Of a DNA stretch of 64,000 nt, positions 26,072 to 35,123 are shown piece by piece; the first letter of the stretch is position 1; each line of letters starts with the position of its first letter. The position numbers and the translations under genes were made by a program. This DNA is from an uncultured Eubacteriales bacterium (GTDB lineage Bacteria; Bacillota; Clostridia; Peptostreptococcales; Anaerovoracaceae): the NCBI GenBank assembly GCA_902786815.1, contig CADADV010000003.1, positions 1 through 64,000 on the forward strand, given 5' to 3'. The notes beneath the pieces were generated by a model. It was not told where the DNA came from. It was given only the letters and a program-made list of their open reading frames with translations, and made no database searches.

Positions 26072-26656
26072 ATGAACGAACGTGAATTTGAAGAATTAGT
26101 ACTGATGCAGGTGAAGCGAAGCCAGTCCATCCATGCGGTCGGCCGCTGGGTGTATCTGCTGTTCGGGCTTGCAGGGATCGTGGTATTCTTCATCGGGATC
26201 GCCTCCGGGCTTGACCTTGCCGGCGGATTTTCGTTCCTGATCGCAAGCATCGGCTTCCTGCCGGCGAGCATATTCTCAAAAAAGGTCGCGGCATCCTACG
26301 CAGACGCCGCAAAGGACATGGAAGAGGTTCTGTCTGACCCGGAATGCGACGTGCCGGAGGATTACGAAGAAAACACACAGGATATCCGCAAGGCTGCCTG
26401 CAACACTTTGAAATCCACAACCGGACTGATCGTTTCATACGGCATCATCGCATTGGCATGCTGGGCGGGCGCGATCATCATCGTCGTTGTTTCCGCGCCG
26501 GGCACGCCCGATTTCATCCCGGGCATCTTCGCCCTTTCGTTTGTGCTGTTCACCATCGCGGTGATCCTGAGCATCCTTTCGATCAAATCCATCCGGGATC
26601 TCCCCATGGCCAGACGGTACGCGGAGTGGCTCAAACAAAACGCAACACAGAAATAA
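26072..26656 (+). CDS. Four-helix membrane protein of unknown function
   Basis: The protein is about 194 residues from an ATG with AAGGGAG 8 nt upstream. The frame is open for 35 codons further upstream, but that part holds the promoter. Two N-terminal helices (about 25-65) and two later helices (about 115-170) flank a soluble segment rich in Asp and Glu. It precedes the M19 dipeptidase by 26 bp, so it may be cotranscribed. No family was recognised. Confidence 0.8.
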   Translation: MNEREFEELVLMQVKRSQSIHAVGRWVYLLFGLAGIVVFFIGIASGLDLAGGFSFLIASIGFLPASIFSKKVAASYADAAKDMEEVLSDPECDVPEDYEENTQDIRKAACNTLKSTTGLIVSYGIIALACWAGAIIIVVVSAPGTPDFIPGIFALSFVLFTIAVILSILSIKSIRDLPMARRYAEWLKQNATQK

Positions 26657-26682
26657 TCATAAACACCAGGAGGAATGACAAC

Positions 26683-27708
26683 ATGTATATAGCAGACATG
26701 CACTGTGACTCGATCATGATACTTTGGCTGGAGCGCCGCAACGGCGGCAAAGTCCTGAACAACCTGCGCAGCGGTGACGATCTTCAGGTAGACTTGCTCA
26801 AGATGAAGGAAGGCGGCTACCTGATGCAGAACTTCGCGCTCTACGCAGACCTGCATATCAAAGACGGCACCTCGCCCTGGACGCAGTTTAAGGAAATGGC
26901 GCAGATCTTCCACGAGGAGGTCGACGCGAACAGCGATCTGGTCCGGCAGGCGCGAAGCTATGAAGACATCATGCGCAACCGGGACGAAGGCTTTCTGTCC
27001 GCTGTCATGACCGTCGAGGAAGGAGGCGTGCTGGAAGGCGATCTGGACCGGCTGCCGATTCTGTATGACGAAGGCGTCAGGATGATGACCCTCACCTGGA
27101 ACTATGAGAACGAGCTGGGCTTCCCCAATGAGATCCCTGCGGGATGGGAGGAAGACTACAGCCGCTACTTTAAGTTTGTCCCGCGCACGGACAACGGGCT
27201 GAAGCCCAAGGGGTTCGAAGCCGTGGAGCGCATGCAGGAACTGGGCATCCTCGTCGATGTCAGCCATCTGTCCGACGCCGGATTCTACGATGTCGCAAAA
27301 GCAGTCAAAGGCCCCTTCGTGGCCAGTCATTCAAACGCCCGCGTGTTCGCCGGCTGCAACCGGAACATGACGGACGACATGATCCGGACTGTTGGGGAGC
27401 ACGGCGGCGTGATCGGCCTGAACTTCTGCCCGGACTTTCTCATGGAGGGACCGTCCGAAGAGGCATGCAAATGCTCCCCGGAGGTGCTGATCCGAAACGC
27501 CAGACATGTGATGAATGTCGGCGGCAGCGCGGTCCTGGGTCTGGGCACCGACTTCGACGGCATCGGGCGCAACGACCTGGATCCCGCCAATGCATCCCAG
27601 ATGCAAAAGCTCGTGGAGTGCTTTGAACAAGCCGGCTTCTCCCCATCGGAAATCGAAGGCATCTGTTGGCGCAATGTAATGGACGTATACAAGGAAACAT
27701 TGAAATAA
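26683..27708 (+). CDS. Membrane dipeptidase (peptidase M19, renal-dipeptidase family)
   Basis: The protein is 341 residues from the ATG with AGGAGG 8 nt upstream. It shows the M19 zinc ligands: HCD in ADMHCDSIMIL near residue 7, Glu in MTVEEGG (about 115), His in DVSHLSD and in VASHSNAR, and the LGTDFDG Asp region. It cleaves dipeptides, including some with D-residues. Bacterial forms are usually cytoplasmic, and no signal peptide is seen. It is followed 30 bp later by pepD, giving a dipeptide-use operon. Confidence 0.92.
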   Translation: MYIADMHCDSIMILWLERRNGGKVLNNLRSGDDLQVDLLKMKEGGYLMQNFALYADLHIKDGTSPWTQFKEMAQIFHEEVDANSDLVRQARSYEDIMRNRDEGFLSAVMTVEEGGVLEGDLDRLPILYDEGVRMMTLTWNYENELGFPNEIPAGWEEDYSRYFKFVPRTDNGLKPKGFEAVERMQELGILVDVSHLSDAGFYDVAKAVKGPFVASHSNARVFAGCNRNMTDDMIRTVGEHGGVIGLNFCPDFLMEGPSEEACKCSPEVLIRNARHVMNVGGSAVLGLGTDFDGIGRNDLDPANASQMQKLVECFEQAGFSPSEIEGICWRNVMDVYKETLK

Positions 27709-27738
27709 AAGAACAGAGGTAAGACAGAGGTAAAACAA

Positions 27739-29178
27739 ATGGAAACACAAAGCAGCAATATATTCGACCATGACGTAATGAATCTGTTTCAGCAGATCAG
27801 CCGTATCCCGCGCGACTCCGGCAGCGAGAAAGCAATCAGCGACTGGATCCGGGACTGGGCACAAGAGCGGAGCATCGAAGTGGAGCAGGATGACATCTGG
27901 GATCTGATCCTCCGCAAACCTGCCTCCGCAGGGTATGAGGACCATGCTCCCCTCCTTCTGCAGGCGCACATCGATATGGTCTGCGAGAAAGATTCCTCCA
28001 GCAATCACGATTTTGCAAAAGATCCTATCGAGCTGAAGCTGGACGGTGACTGGATCGTATCAGAAAGCGGGACCACCCTGGGTGCTGACGACGGCATCGG
28101 CGTGGCGGCGGCACTGGCCGTGCTGGACGACGACACCCTGCCCCATCCGCCTCTGGAAGTCGTGTTCACGGTGCAGGAAGAAACCACCTTCGCAGGCGCG
28201 GAGACGGTGGACATCAGCGGCTGCAAAGCGAAGCGGATGATCAATCTGGACCACGCAGACGAACGGGAGCTGATCGTGGGCAGCTGCGGCGGAACCGGCG
28301 TCGAATTCACCATGCCTCTCCAGCGGAAATCTGAAGTCCCGGCAGGCAAGCAGGGTTTCCGGATCCATCTGACCGGCCTGACGGGCGGCCACTCCGGCGA
28401 AGACATCCACCGCGGCAGAGGCAACGCCATCAGCCTGCTTTTGCGGATTTTGGAAGATCCAAGGGTGCAGACCGTTTCCATCAGCGGCGGCACGAACCGC
28501 CTGGCAATCCCGCGTGAAGCTGAAGCCATCGTACTGGCCGACAGTGAAGAAACCCTGCGTGCATGCGCAGCAGAATACAAAGCCATCTTCCGCAAAGAAT
28601 ACAGCGGCGCGGCGCCGGATCTGGACATCCTGACCGAACCTGCTGAGGCAGGCGCGCCGATCACGGAAGCATCCTTTGACAAGCTGGCCGCAGCTTACAG
28701 ACTGTACCCCAACGGAATCGTGCAGATGAACGGCAGTTTCGAGGGCCTGGTCGAAAGCTCCGACAACATCGGCATCATCTCAACAGAGAATGATACTCTG
28801 ACCCTGACCTCGGAGGTCCGCGGCGCATACCAGTCCACCGTAGATGATATCGTGAGATCCATCGAAGCCCTGGCAGCAATGACAGGCGCCGGCGTTTCCT
28901 ATTTCAACGGCTATGTGCCATGGGAATATGCGGCCGACTCCCGGCTACGGGCCATCGCTACTGAAACCTTTGCAGAGATGAACGAGGGCGCGCAGATGAA
29001 ACAGATCGCGCTCCACGCAGGGCTGGAATGCGGTTTCTTCGCAGAAAAACAGCCCGGCATCGATCTGATCTCGATCGGGCCGGACTGCCAGTTTTTCCAC
29101 TCTCCGAAGGAGCGTGTCAGCGCCTCATCCGTGATGCGCTTCTACGAATTCCTGAAAGCGATCCTGCGCAAGTGCTAA
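27739..29178 (+). CDS. pepD: Aminoacyl-histidine dipeptidase (PepD, peptidase M20)
   Basis: The 479-residue cytoplasmic metallopeptidase has LLLQAHIDMVCEK (first metal His/Asp), LGADDGIGVAAALA, the catalytic VQEETTFAGAE and a GGHSGEDIHRGRGNA dimerisation/lid segment. It hydrolyses dipeptides such as Xaa-His and broader substrates. Together with the M19 peptidase it points to growth on peptides. Its stop overlaps the end of the convergent small membrane-protein gene by 4 bp. Confidence 0.92.
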   Translation: METQSSNIFDHDVMNLFQQISRIPRDSGSEKAISDWIRDWAQERSIEVEQDDIWDLILRKPASAGYEDHAPLLLQAHIDMVCEKDSSSNHDFAKDPIELKLDGDWIVSESGTTLGADDGIGVAAALAVLDDDTLPHPPLEVVFTVQEETTFAGAETVDISGCKAKRMINLDHADERELIVGSCGGTGVEFTMPLQRKSEVPAGKQGFRIHLTGLTGGHSGEDIHRGRGNAISLLLRILEDPRVQTVSISGGTNRLAIPREAEAIVLADSEETLRACAAEYKAIFRKEYSGAAPDLDILTEPAEAGAPITEASFDKLAAAYRLYPNGIVQMNGSFEGLVESSDNIGIISTENDTLTLTSEVRGAYQSTVDDIVRSIEALAAMTGAGVSYFNGYVPWEYAADSRLRAIATETFAEMNEGAQMKQIALHAGLECGFFAEKQPGIDLISIGPDCQFFHSPKERVSASSVMRFYEFLKAILRKC

Positions 29179-29429
29179 GCCTCGGAGTCTTCGGGCTCCG
29201 TGTCTTCGCCTTCTGCAGCAGCGGTCTCCTCAGCAGCTGTCTCTGCTGCCGAGTCCTCTGACGCCTTCTCAGCCGCCTCCTTAGCCGGCTCTTTTTCGTT
29301 CTGCTCAGGATCCACGTCTCTGAACATGAACGACAGCAGCTTTCCCATTGCATACAGTGTTACCACGGCGAATGTCGTCGCTGTACCTGCCCACAGAATC
29401 GTTTTCTCTCTATCTTGTTCTCTACCCAT
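29175..29429 (-). CDS. Small membrane protein with acidic Ala/Glu tail
   Basis: The 84-residue protein has one N-terminal helix (about 11-35) and a highly acidic, low-complexity C-terminus made of Ala, Glu, Asp and Ser. GGGGGAT precedes the ATG. No family was recognised. It is convergent with pepD (4-bp overlap). The low-complexity tail weakens inference, but the clear ribosome site and helix support a real gene. Confidence 0.62.
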   Translation of the reverse strand: MGREQDREKTILWAGTATTFAVVTLYAMGKLLSFMFRDVDPEQNEKEPAKEAAEKASEDSAAETAAEETAAAEGEDTEPEDSEA

Positions 29430-29569
29430 TTGACATCCCCCTTTCTGTTTTCGTTTTTCTCTAATCCTTTGTTCCCTTTTGCAACCATATGATAGCGCCG
29501 GGAGGCCCTTCAGAACATCGCAGCGTCCGCGGAAGTTGTTCCGTTATTACCGCTTCTTTTGCGCAAATC

Positions 29570-30601
29570 TTACTGCTTCTTCTGCCGTTTCTGGTTCTTC
29601 CGTTCTTCCTTAAGGGCTTTGCGTTCGTCTTCCTCCTCCATATACCGGATGAGTTCGTTTCGTCTGGCTTTGACTTCCTCCACCGGCACGACGCGGTACT
29701 CTTCCATGTCGGGCAGCAGGTCGATGTAAACACTGTCGAATTCTGCCTTTGCAGTCTCATTGATCCGGCGATCCAGTTCCTTGAGGCGGACCAGATCGAT
29801 GGTGTTGCCTGCCGGGAGGAAATATATCTCCGCCCAGATCTTTCGGCCGGTTTTGATGACTTCGATGGCCGTGATCTCACAGCCTTCCGCGGACAGTTCG
29901 GCCTTGCTGATTTCTTCGATCTTCTCTTTGATCTCGCTGTCCGGAGCGAAGAGCACCAGACTCCGCAGGGAGTCGAGGATCATCTCAATCGGCTCCTTGA
30001 TCAGAACGATGGCCAGGATGATCGCGATGCCCGGGTCCACGTACGGGCAGATGAAGGACAGCGACGTGCGCATAAGGATCAGGTTCAGGACGAAGGCGCA
30101 GCCGACGCCCAGGGTGCTGAGGGCGTCCAGTTTCCAGATGAACAGCTCCGCCTTAATGGACGGCGATGAGTACTTCTTCTGAAAGCGCGTGAGGATCAGG
30201 TACATGATCACGCATCCCGCTGACACGGCCAGTTCAAAGACCGCCAGCACGTTGGCGTCCACCTCGTTACCGCCGGACAGAATCGTCTTCACGCAGTTGA
30301 GCACGAGGACCACATCCACGCCGAGGAGGATGCAGTACTTGATCAGCACGAACAGCGACTCCACCTGGGCGAACCCGTAGGGTTTCCGCTCTGTCATCGG
30401 TTTATAGAGCAAAGGCACCAGCACGATGAATGGTCCGATCATGACCAGGTCCGCAATGTCGTAGACGCAGTCCATGAGCACCGCCTTCGAGCCGGTGTAA
30501 ATAGCGAAAAAAATCTCCGCCAACAGGAATAAAATACTGCCCGTCAGCGAGAGATTCAGGATCTTCCTTTCGGTCTTGAGTTTTTTGTCTTTTGTGTCCA
30601 T
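29570..30601 (-). CDS. Cation diffusion facilitator (CDF) family transporter
   Basis: The 343-residue protein has six predicted helices and a cytoplasmic ferredoxin-like C-terminal domain (about 215-300). Metal-site residues are in helix 2 (LMDCVYDIADL) and helix 5 (KLDALSTLGVG), and it keeps the QVESLFVLIK region of divergent CDF proteins. It exports Zn2+, Mn2+, Fe2+ or Co2+ against protons. A Lys/Arg/Glu-rich tail follows. It stands alone. Its metal cannot be read from the motif, because helix-2 and helix-5 ligands differ from the usual HxxxD type. Confidence 0.85.
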   Translation of the reverse strand: MDTKDKKLKTERKILNLSLTGSILFLLAEIFFAIYTGSKAVLMDCVYDIADLVMIGPFIVLVPLLYKPMTERKPYGFAQVESLFVLIKYCILLGVDVVLVLNCVKTILSGGNEVDANVLAVFELAVSAGCVIMYLILTRFQKKYSSPSIKAELFIWKLDALSTLGVGCAFVLNLILMRTSLSFICPYVDPGIAIILAIVLIKEPIEMILDSLRSLVLFAPDSEIKEKIEEISKAELSAEGCEITAIEVIKTGRKIWAEIYFLPAGNTIDLVRLKELDRRINETAKAEFDSVYIDLLPDMEEYRVVPVEEVKARRNELIRYMEEEDERKALKEERKNQKRQKKQ

Positions 30602-30710
30602 AGTATCTTTTTGGATAGTTTCTCCTTTCGATACTACTTTAAATCATTGAATCATCTGACTTCAAACATAAGTTTGCTGTCATTATGTATTATTTTGCGG
30701 ACATGGCAAA

Positions 30711-30729
30711 CGGAGCCGCACAGGCTCCG
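30711..30729 (-). terminator. Terminator after malic enzyme
   Basis: A 7-bp stem CGGAGCC/GGCTCCG with a 5-nt loop lies about 50 bp after the malic enzyme stop. Short T-runs flank both sides, so it may also work on the plus strand. Confidence 0.6.
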
Positions 30730-30781
30730 CTTTTAGGATTAATTGTATTGCCCTGTTTTATCTTGCTAAACAGCCGCAAGG

Positions 30782-31957
30782 TCAGATCCGCGCGACGCCG
30801 GTCCGGCGCGCCGCATCCGCGACTGCATCGGCAACCGCTTTTCCCACGCCTTCTTCGAAAGCTTTTGGGATGATGTACTCCGCGCTGAGTTTGTCTTCCG
30901 GGATGAACTCTGCCAGCGCTCTCGCCGCGGCCATTTTCATTTCCTCGTTGATGTCCGCTGCTCTGACATCGAAAGTCCCGCGGAAGACGCCCGGAAACGC
31001 CAGGACATTATTGACCTGATTCGGGAAATCCGAACGGCCCGTTGCGATCACTGCGGCACCGGCTGCCTTTGCCTCATCCGGGAAAATCTCCGGTGTGGGG
31101 TTCGCGCAGGCGAAGATGATCGGGTCCGGATTCATGGAACGGACCATCTCTCCGGTAACGAGGCCCGGCGCGGATACGCCGATGAAGATGTCCGCGCCCT
31201 CGAGGGCGTCAGCGAGCGATCCCTTCTGATGCTCCGGATTCGTTACGGCGGCCATCTCTTCCTTGATCCAGTTCATTCCGTCCGGTCTTCCCTCATAGAT
31301 GATCCCTCTTCTGTCCGTCATGACGATGTTTCCATAGCCTGCAGACAGCAGCAGCTTCGTAATGGAAATGGCGGCTGCGCCGGCCCCGGACGTGACGACC
31401 TTGACGTCTTCTTTCTTCTTGCCGACGATCTTCAGGGCGTTCGTCAGGCCCGCCAGTGTGATGATCGCCGTTCCGTGCTGATCATCGTGGAAGATCGGAA
31501 TATCGCATTTCTCTTTGAGTTTTCTCTCGATCTCGAAGCATCGCGGCGCGGAGATATCCTCCAGGTTGATTCCTCCGAAGGAGCCCGACACCAGATAGAC
31601 CGTATTGATAATCTCATCGACATTCTTCGACTTGATGCAAAGGGGGAACGCGTCCACATTACCGAAGGACTTGAAGAGGACGCACTTGCCTTCCATGACC
31701 GGCATTCCCGCCTCCGGTCCGATATCCCCAAGACCCAGCACAGCAGTTCCGTCCGTCACAACGGCGCAGAGATTCCATCTCCTCGTCAGATCATAGCTTT
31801 TGCTGAGGTCGTCCCTGATCTCCAAACAGGGCTGCGCCACGCCCGGCGTGTACGCCAGCGACAGGTCTTCTTCATCTTTGACCGGCACGGTGGAGATGAC
31901 CTCCAGTTTGCCGTTCCATTCTTTGTGAAGTTTCAGGGATTCTTCTGCGTAATTCAT
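30782..31957 (-). CDS. NAD(P)-dependent malic enzyme
   Basis: The 391-residue short-type malic enzyme has SLAYTPGVAQPC, the catalytic VTDGTAVLGLGDIGPEAGMPVMEGK segment, FHDDQHGTA and the dinucleotide site SGAGAAAISITKLLL. It converts malate to pyruvate and CO2 with reduction of NAD(P). The length fits the bacterial single-domain form without a phosphotransacetylase part. A strong TATATAAT box lies upstream on the minus strand. The gene is monocistronic. Confidence 0.93.
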   Translation of the reverse strand: MNYAEESLKLHKEWNGKLEVISTVPVKDEEDLSLAYTPGVAQPCLEIRDDLSKSYDLTRRWNLCAVVTDGTAVLGLGDIGPEAGMPVMEGKCVLFKSFGNVDAFPLCIKSKNVDEIINTVYLVSGSFGGINLEDISAPRCFEIERKLKEKCDIPIFHDDQHGTAIITLAGLTNALKIVGKKKEDVKVVTSGAGAAAISITKLLLSAGYGNIVMTDRRGIIYEGRPDGMNWIKEEMAAVTNPEHQKGSLADALEGADIFIGVSAPGLVTGEMVRSMNPDPIIFACANPTPEIFPDEAKAAGAAVIATGRSDFPNQVNNVLAFPGVFRGTFDVRAADINEEMKMAAARALAEFIPEDKLSAEYIIPKAFEEGVGKAVADAVADAARRTGVARI

Positions 31958-32045
31958 TGTATCTTCTCCTCGGTGACGCGTAATGATTTTTTATTATATA
32001 CCTTTTGGGTTCGCAATGTGTAACATTTTTCGGGCAAAAGAACAA

Positions 32046-32067
32046 CTCCGGAGACGTACCTCCGGAG
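32046..32067 (-). terminator. Terminator of the iron (fez-like) operon
   Basis: Two CTCCGGAG palindromes separated by ACGTAC form an 8-bp hairpin. On the minus strand it is followed by TTGTTCTTTTG. It is placed 36 bp after the 26-residue peptide gene. Confidence 0.65.
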
Positions 32068-32102
32068 CCGCTTCAAAAGCACTCTGATCCCGCGTCGATT
32101 AT

Positions 32103-32183
32103 CTATGCCTTCTTATACCCTGTGTACATGGTCATCAGAAAGCAGAACACGGTTGCCCATGCAAAAAACTTATGATTCTTCAT
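32103..32183 (-). CDS. 26-residue membrane peptide coupled to the P-type ATPase
   Basis: The ORF encodes MKNHKFFAWATVFCFLMTMYTG followed by YKKA: a basic start, one hydrophobic helix and a basic end. A perfect AGGAGG lies 6 nt upstream, and the ATG overlaps the ATPase stop in ATGA, so translation is coupled. These signals argue strongly for a real gene despite its size. It may be a small regulator or structural subunit of the pump. It has no named family that I recognise. Confidence 0.8.
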   Translation of the reverse strand: MKNHKFFAWATVFCFLMTMYTGYKKA

Positions 32184-34294
32184 TCGATACCTCCTGGTTC
32201 CTCCAACAGACCTGCCGGTTTCTTCAGCAGGTCTGTCATATTGTAAACGCTGATTGCGAGCGTCGACGCGTTGTGCAGCGTAGCCGAGGTCTGCGGCGTG
32301 ATCGTCCCTGCTGCGCCCAGCGCGATCAGCAGCGAATTGAACGCGATGATCACACGGTAATCCCGGTGGATCCTCTTCATCAGTGCCGATGCGATCCTGC
32401 GCAGGGTCAGCAGCACCTCCAGATCGTCCGCTTCTATGGTGATGTCCGCGATCTCTCTGGCGATCGCCGCTCCGGAGTTGACGGCGATTCCTGCGTCCGC
32501 CTCCGACAGAGCCGGAGAATCATTGACGCCGTCGCCGATCATGATCACCTTGTGCCCTTCCTGCTTTTGCTTACGGATAAAGGCCGCCTTCTCCTCCGGC
32601 AGCACTTCCGCGATATATTGATCGACTCCTGCCTGCGATGCGATATACGCCGCGGTCCGCTCGCTGTCGCCGGTCATCATCACGATGTTTTTGAATCCTG
32701 CTTTGTGGAGCCTGCCGATCACATCCGGCGCGTTTTCGCGCAGGGGATCCGCGATGCAGATCACTGCCGCCAGTTTGCCGTCCAGGGCCAGATACAGCAG
32801 CGAATACTCATCCGGCAGCGCAGCGAACGCTGCCTTGTCTTCCTCTGCGATGGTTACCCCTTCATCTTCAAAGATGAAATGGTAGCTTCCGATGGAAGCC
32901 TCCTGCCCGTCGATCATGCTGGTGATCCCGTGGGCCACCACGTATTCGACCGTCGTATGCCGCTCTTCATGGTGCAGCTCGCGCCGCCGCGCTTCCTCCA
33001 CCACCGCGTTGGCGATGGAGTGCGGATAGTGTTCCTCCAGGCAGGCTGCCAGGCGGAGCATTTCGTCCTCATCGTTTCCACTGAACGGAATGACCTTGAC
33101 AACCTCCGGATCGGCGTAGGTCAGTGTCCCGGTCTTGTCAAAGACGATCGTATCCGCTTCCGCGACTGCTTCCAGGAACTTCCCGCCTTTGACGGAGATG
33201 CTGTACCGGCTGCACTCTTTCATCGCTGACATGACCGCCAGCGGCATGGTCAGCTTCAGCGCGCAGGAGTAGTCCACCATCAGGAACGCCATAGCCGTCT
33301 GGGTGTTCCGCGTCAGCGCGTAGGCCAGCCCTGTTCCTAGCAGGCTGTACGGCACCAGCTTGTCAGCCAGATTTGCTGCCTTTGCTTCTGTCTCAGACTT
33401 CAGCTTTTCGGATTCTTCGATCATCTTCACGATCCGGTCGTACCGGCCGCTGCCGGACGCCTTATCCACAATGAACCGGCACCCGCCTTCCTCGACGACA
33501 GTCCCGCCGTAGACGTAGCTTCCTTCTGTCTTGCGCACCGGCATGGATTCGCCGGTCATGGACGCCTGGTTGACCATCGCCTCGCCTGCGACGACCTTTC
33601 CGTCCAGCGGGATCATGTTCCCCATGCGGACGACGAGCACATCGCCTGCGGAGACTTCTGACGCCGGCACCAGGACCTCCCCTTCTTCCGCGCAAAGCCA
33701 TACTTTATCCACGTTCAGGGACATCATGCCTGCCAGGTCGCTGATCGATTTCCTGCGGACCCACTCCTCCAGGATGTCGCCGACGCCGAGCAGGAACATG
33801 ACAGAGGACGCTGTATCATGATCGTCCTGCAGGATCGACGCCGTGATTGCCGCCGCATCCAGAACCGCCACATTCAGCCTGCGGTCAAACAAAGCCTTCA
33901 AGCCTTCCCTGGCATACCTGAGTCCGTGCAGAACTGTGATGATCAGCCGGAGATCATGGGGCAGGAAAAGCTTCTTCGCATAGCGCAGCGCGATGTAGTT
34001 CACAAGCCTGTTCTGGTAATACCTGCCGGCTTCCCTGCCCGTGTGCTCAGGCACGAGGGCCTGCGCCTTCTCATCGCAGAACGAAAACCGGGCGAGCGCT
34101 CGGATGATGCTCTCTCTGCTGCCGGAATAGCATATGACCGCGTCACAAGTCCGGTCGAAGACCTTGACCGTGATGACGCCGGCAACACTGCGCAGGTAGT
34201 ATTCCAGAATGTCCGCTTCCTGCAGGCTCATGCGGCTGACTTCGGCGTGGATCCGCATCCTGCGCCCTGTCTCCGCTTTGATTCTGCATTTCAT
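32180..34294 (-). CDS. fezB: P1B-type metal ATPase, candidate FezB (P1B-6)
   Basis: The 704-residue heavy-metal P-type ATPase has a degenerate N-terminal HMA-like region (KAETGRRMRIH) without CxxC, the TGES actuator loop, the phosphorylation motif DKTGTLT (about 386), an HP-type motif (EHYPHSIA) and GDGVNDSPAL. In the metal-site helix the usual CPC is replaced by DYSCALKL (about 344), so it is not a classical Cu+ or Zn2+ pump. With an HMA protein and a DUF6110-like protein upstream, it resembles the FezB pump of ferrosome loci, which loads iron into membrane-bound granules. The iron role is inferred from context. A divergent Mn/Zn exporter is the main alternative. Confidence 0.78.
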   Translation of the reverse strand: MKCRIKAETGRRMRIHAEVSRMSLQEADILEYYLRSVAGVITVKVFDRTCDAVICYSGSRESIIRALARFSFCDEKAQALVPEHTGREAGRYYQNRLVNYIALRYAKKLFLPHDLRLIITVLHGLRYAREGLKALFDRRLNVAVLDAAAITASILQDDHDTASSVMFLLGVGDILEEWVRRKSISDLAGMMSLNVDKVWLCAEEGEVLVPASEVSAGDVLVVRMGNMIPLDGKVVAGEAMVNQASMTGESMPVRKTEGSYVYGGTVVEEGGCRFIVDKASGSGRYDRIVKMIEESEKLKSETEAKAANLADKLVPYSLLGTGLAYALTRNTQTAMAFLMVDYSCALKLTMPLAVMSAMKECSRYSISVKGGKFLEAVAEADTIVFDKTGTLTYADPEVVKVIPFSGNDEDEMLRLAACLEEHYPHSIANAVVEEARRRELHHEERHTTVEYVVAHGITSMIDGQEASIGSYHFIFEDEGVTIAEEDKAAFAALPDEYSLLYLALDGKLAAVICIADPLRENAPDVIGRLHKAGFKNIVMMTGDSERTAAYIASQAGVDQYIAEVLPEEKAAFIRKQKQEGHKVIMIGDGVNDSPALSEADAGIAVNSGAAIAREIADITIEADDLEVLLTLRRIASALMKRIHRDYRVIIAFNSLLIALGAAGTITPQTSATLHNASTLAISVYNMTDLLKKPAGLLEEPGGIE

Positions 34295-34323
34295 GTTTCT
34301 GTCACCTTCTTACTGTCGCCTTC

Positions 34324-34629
34324 TTATGCTTTTGCTTCTGCCATATCTTCAATGATTTCTTCGACTTCTTCCGCAGCCTTTTCTTCGGCTCTCTTCTCGT
34401 TGACCTCGACTGCCTCCGCGTAGATGTCGCCGCAGTTTTCACGCAGGTTCGTCGCCGTCGTCATCACGCCTTCCTTACCTCTCAGCGCTGCCGCCGTTCC
34501 CTGCACATAGACCTTCTTGGCGTCGTCGCTTGTCAGGATGCGGATGCCCGCTGTGCCCATCAGCACGCCGCCCAGAAACAGTCCGATGCCTTTCTTTCCA
34601 TCCAAAATCGTCTCAATTAAATTTGCCAT
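34324..34629 (-). CDS. Small DUF6110-like membrane-associated protein, candidate FezA
   Basis: The protein is 101 residues from the ATG with AGGAGG 5 nt upstream; the earlier in-frame start lacks such a site. A Gly-rich hydrophobic segment (KKGIGLFLGGVLMGTAGIRIL) is followed by SDDAKKVYVQGTAAALRGKEG and an acidic helical tail rich in Glu and Ala. The pattern resembles the small proteins annotated as DUF6110 beside P1B-6 ATPases in ferrosome (fez) clusters. It overlaps the preceding HMA gene by 17 bp, so the genes are coupled. The role in shaping or targeting the iron compartment is inferred. Confidence 0.72.
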   Translation of the reverse strand: MANLIETILDGKKGIGLFLGGVLMGTAGIRILTSDDAKKVYVQGTAAALRGKEGVMTTATNLRENCGDIYAEAVEVNEKRAEEKAAEEVEEIIEDMAEAKA

Positions 34630-35008
34630 CTTTTCCTCCTTTGATTTTGAAATCAATTAATTTGTATGATGTATCACGCAGCGCCTCCACAAAGTCGCTT
34701 TGTGTCATCTCCTGTTTTGCCCGTACGTTCGCCCTGCTTCTGCCGAGCTCCACGCCGGCCCAGATGCCGTCCATGGAATTGAGCGCGTTCTCGACGGTGC
34801 GGGCGCAGTTGGAACAGTGCATGCCCTCGATGCCGACCTCATACCGGTACGGATAATGGGATTCGTCCGTGTCCTCCACTTTTTTAACCGCCTTGACTTC
34901 CGGCGTCCCGCAGCAGCTGGACTTCGACTTGCCCCGCATCTTCTTCACAGTGCTGTATACTGCAAAAGCCACCAGCACGATTGCGCATATCACGATGATT
35001 ACTGTCAT
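34613..35008 (-). CDS. FeoB-associated-like membrane protein fused to an HMA domain, candidate FezC
   Basis: The 131-residue protein starts with a transmembrane helix and KKMRGKSKSSCCG, like small FeoB-associated Cys-rich membrane proteins. It ends with a heavy-metal-associated domain containing IEGMHCSNCARTVENAL. The two Cys of GMHCxxC bind a metal ion and usually pass it to a P1B ATPase. As first gene of the operon, with GGAG upstream and a DtxR-like operator, it could hand iron to the ATPase two genes down. The fusion of the two parts is uncommon. Confidence 0.78.
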   Translation of the reverse strand: MTVIIVICAIVLVAFAVYSTVKKMRGKSKSSCCGTPEVKAVKKVEDTDESHYPYRYEVGIEGMHCSNCARTVENALNSMDGIWAGVELGRSRANVRAKQEMTQSDFVEALRDTSYKLIDFKIKGGKDGKFN

Positions 35009-35094
35009 GTCTTTCTCCGTTGTCGTTCGTTCTAGTTCTATTTAACTAGTTAGCTTTGACTGGTTAGCCTTGACTAATTAGTTATTACTAACCC

Positions 35095-35123
35095 ATTATA
35101 TACCTGTCGGTTAGGTTTGTCTA
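35095..35123 (-). promoter_or_regulatory. SigA promoter of the iron operon
   Basis: On the minus strand TAGACA (35118-35123), a 17-bp spacer and a perfect TATAAT (35095-35100) lie about 87 bp upstream of the HMA gene. The -35 box is inside the GGTTAG...CTAACC palindrome. Confidence 0.7.

Noticed and set aside
26362-27330. 322-residue minus-strand ORF
   Set aside because: It is antisense to the M19 dipeptidase and membrane-protein genes, both well supported.
32105-33229. 374-residue plus-strand ORF
   Set aside because: It is antisense to the P-type ATPase, whose motifs are intact.
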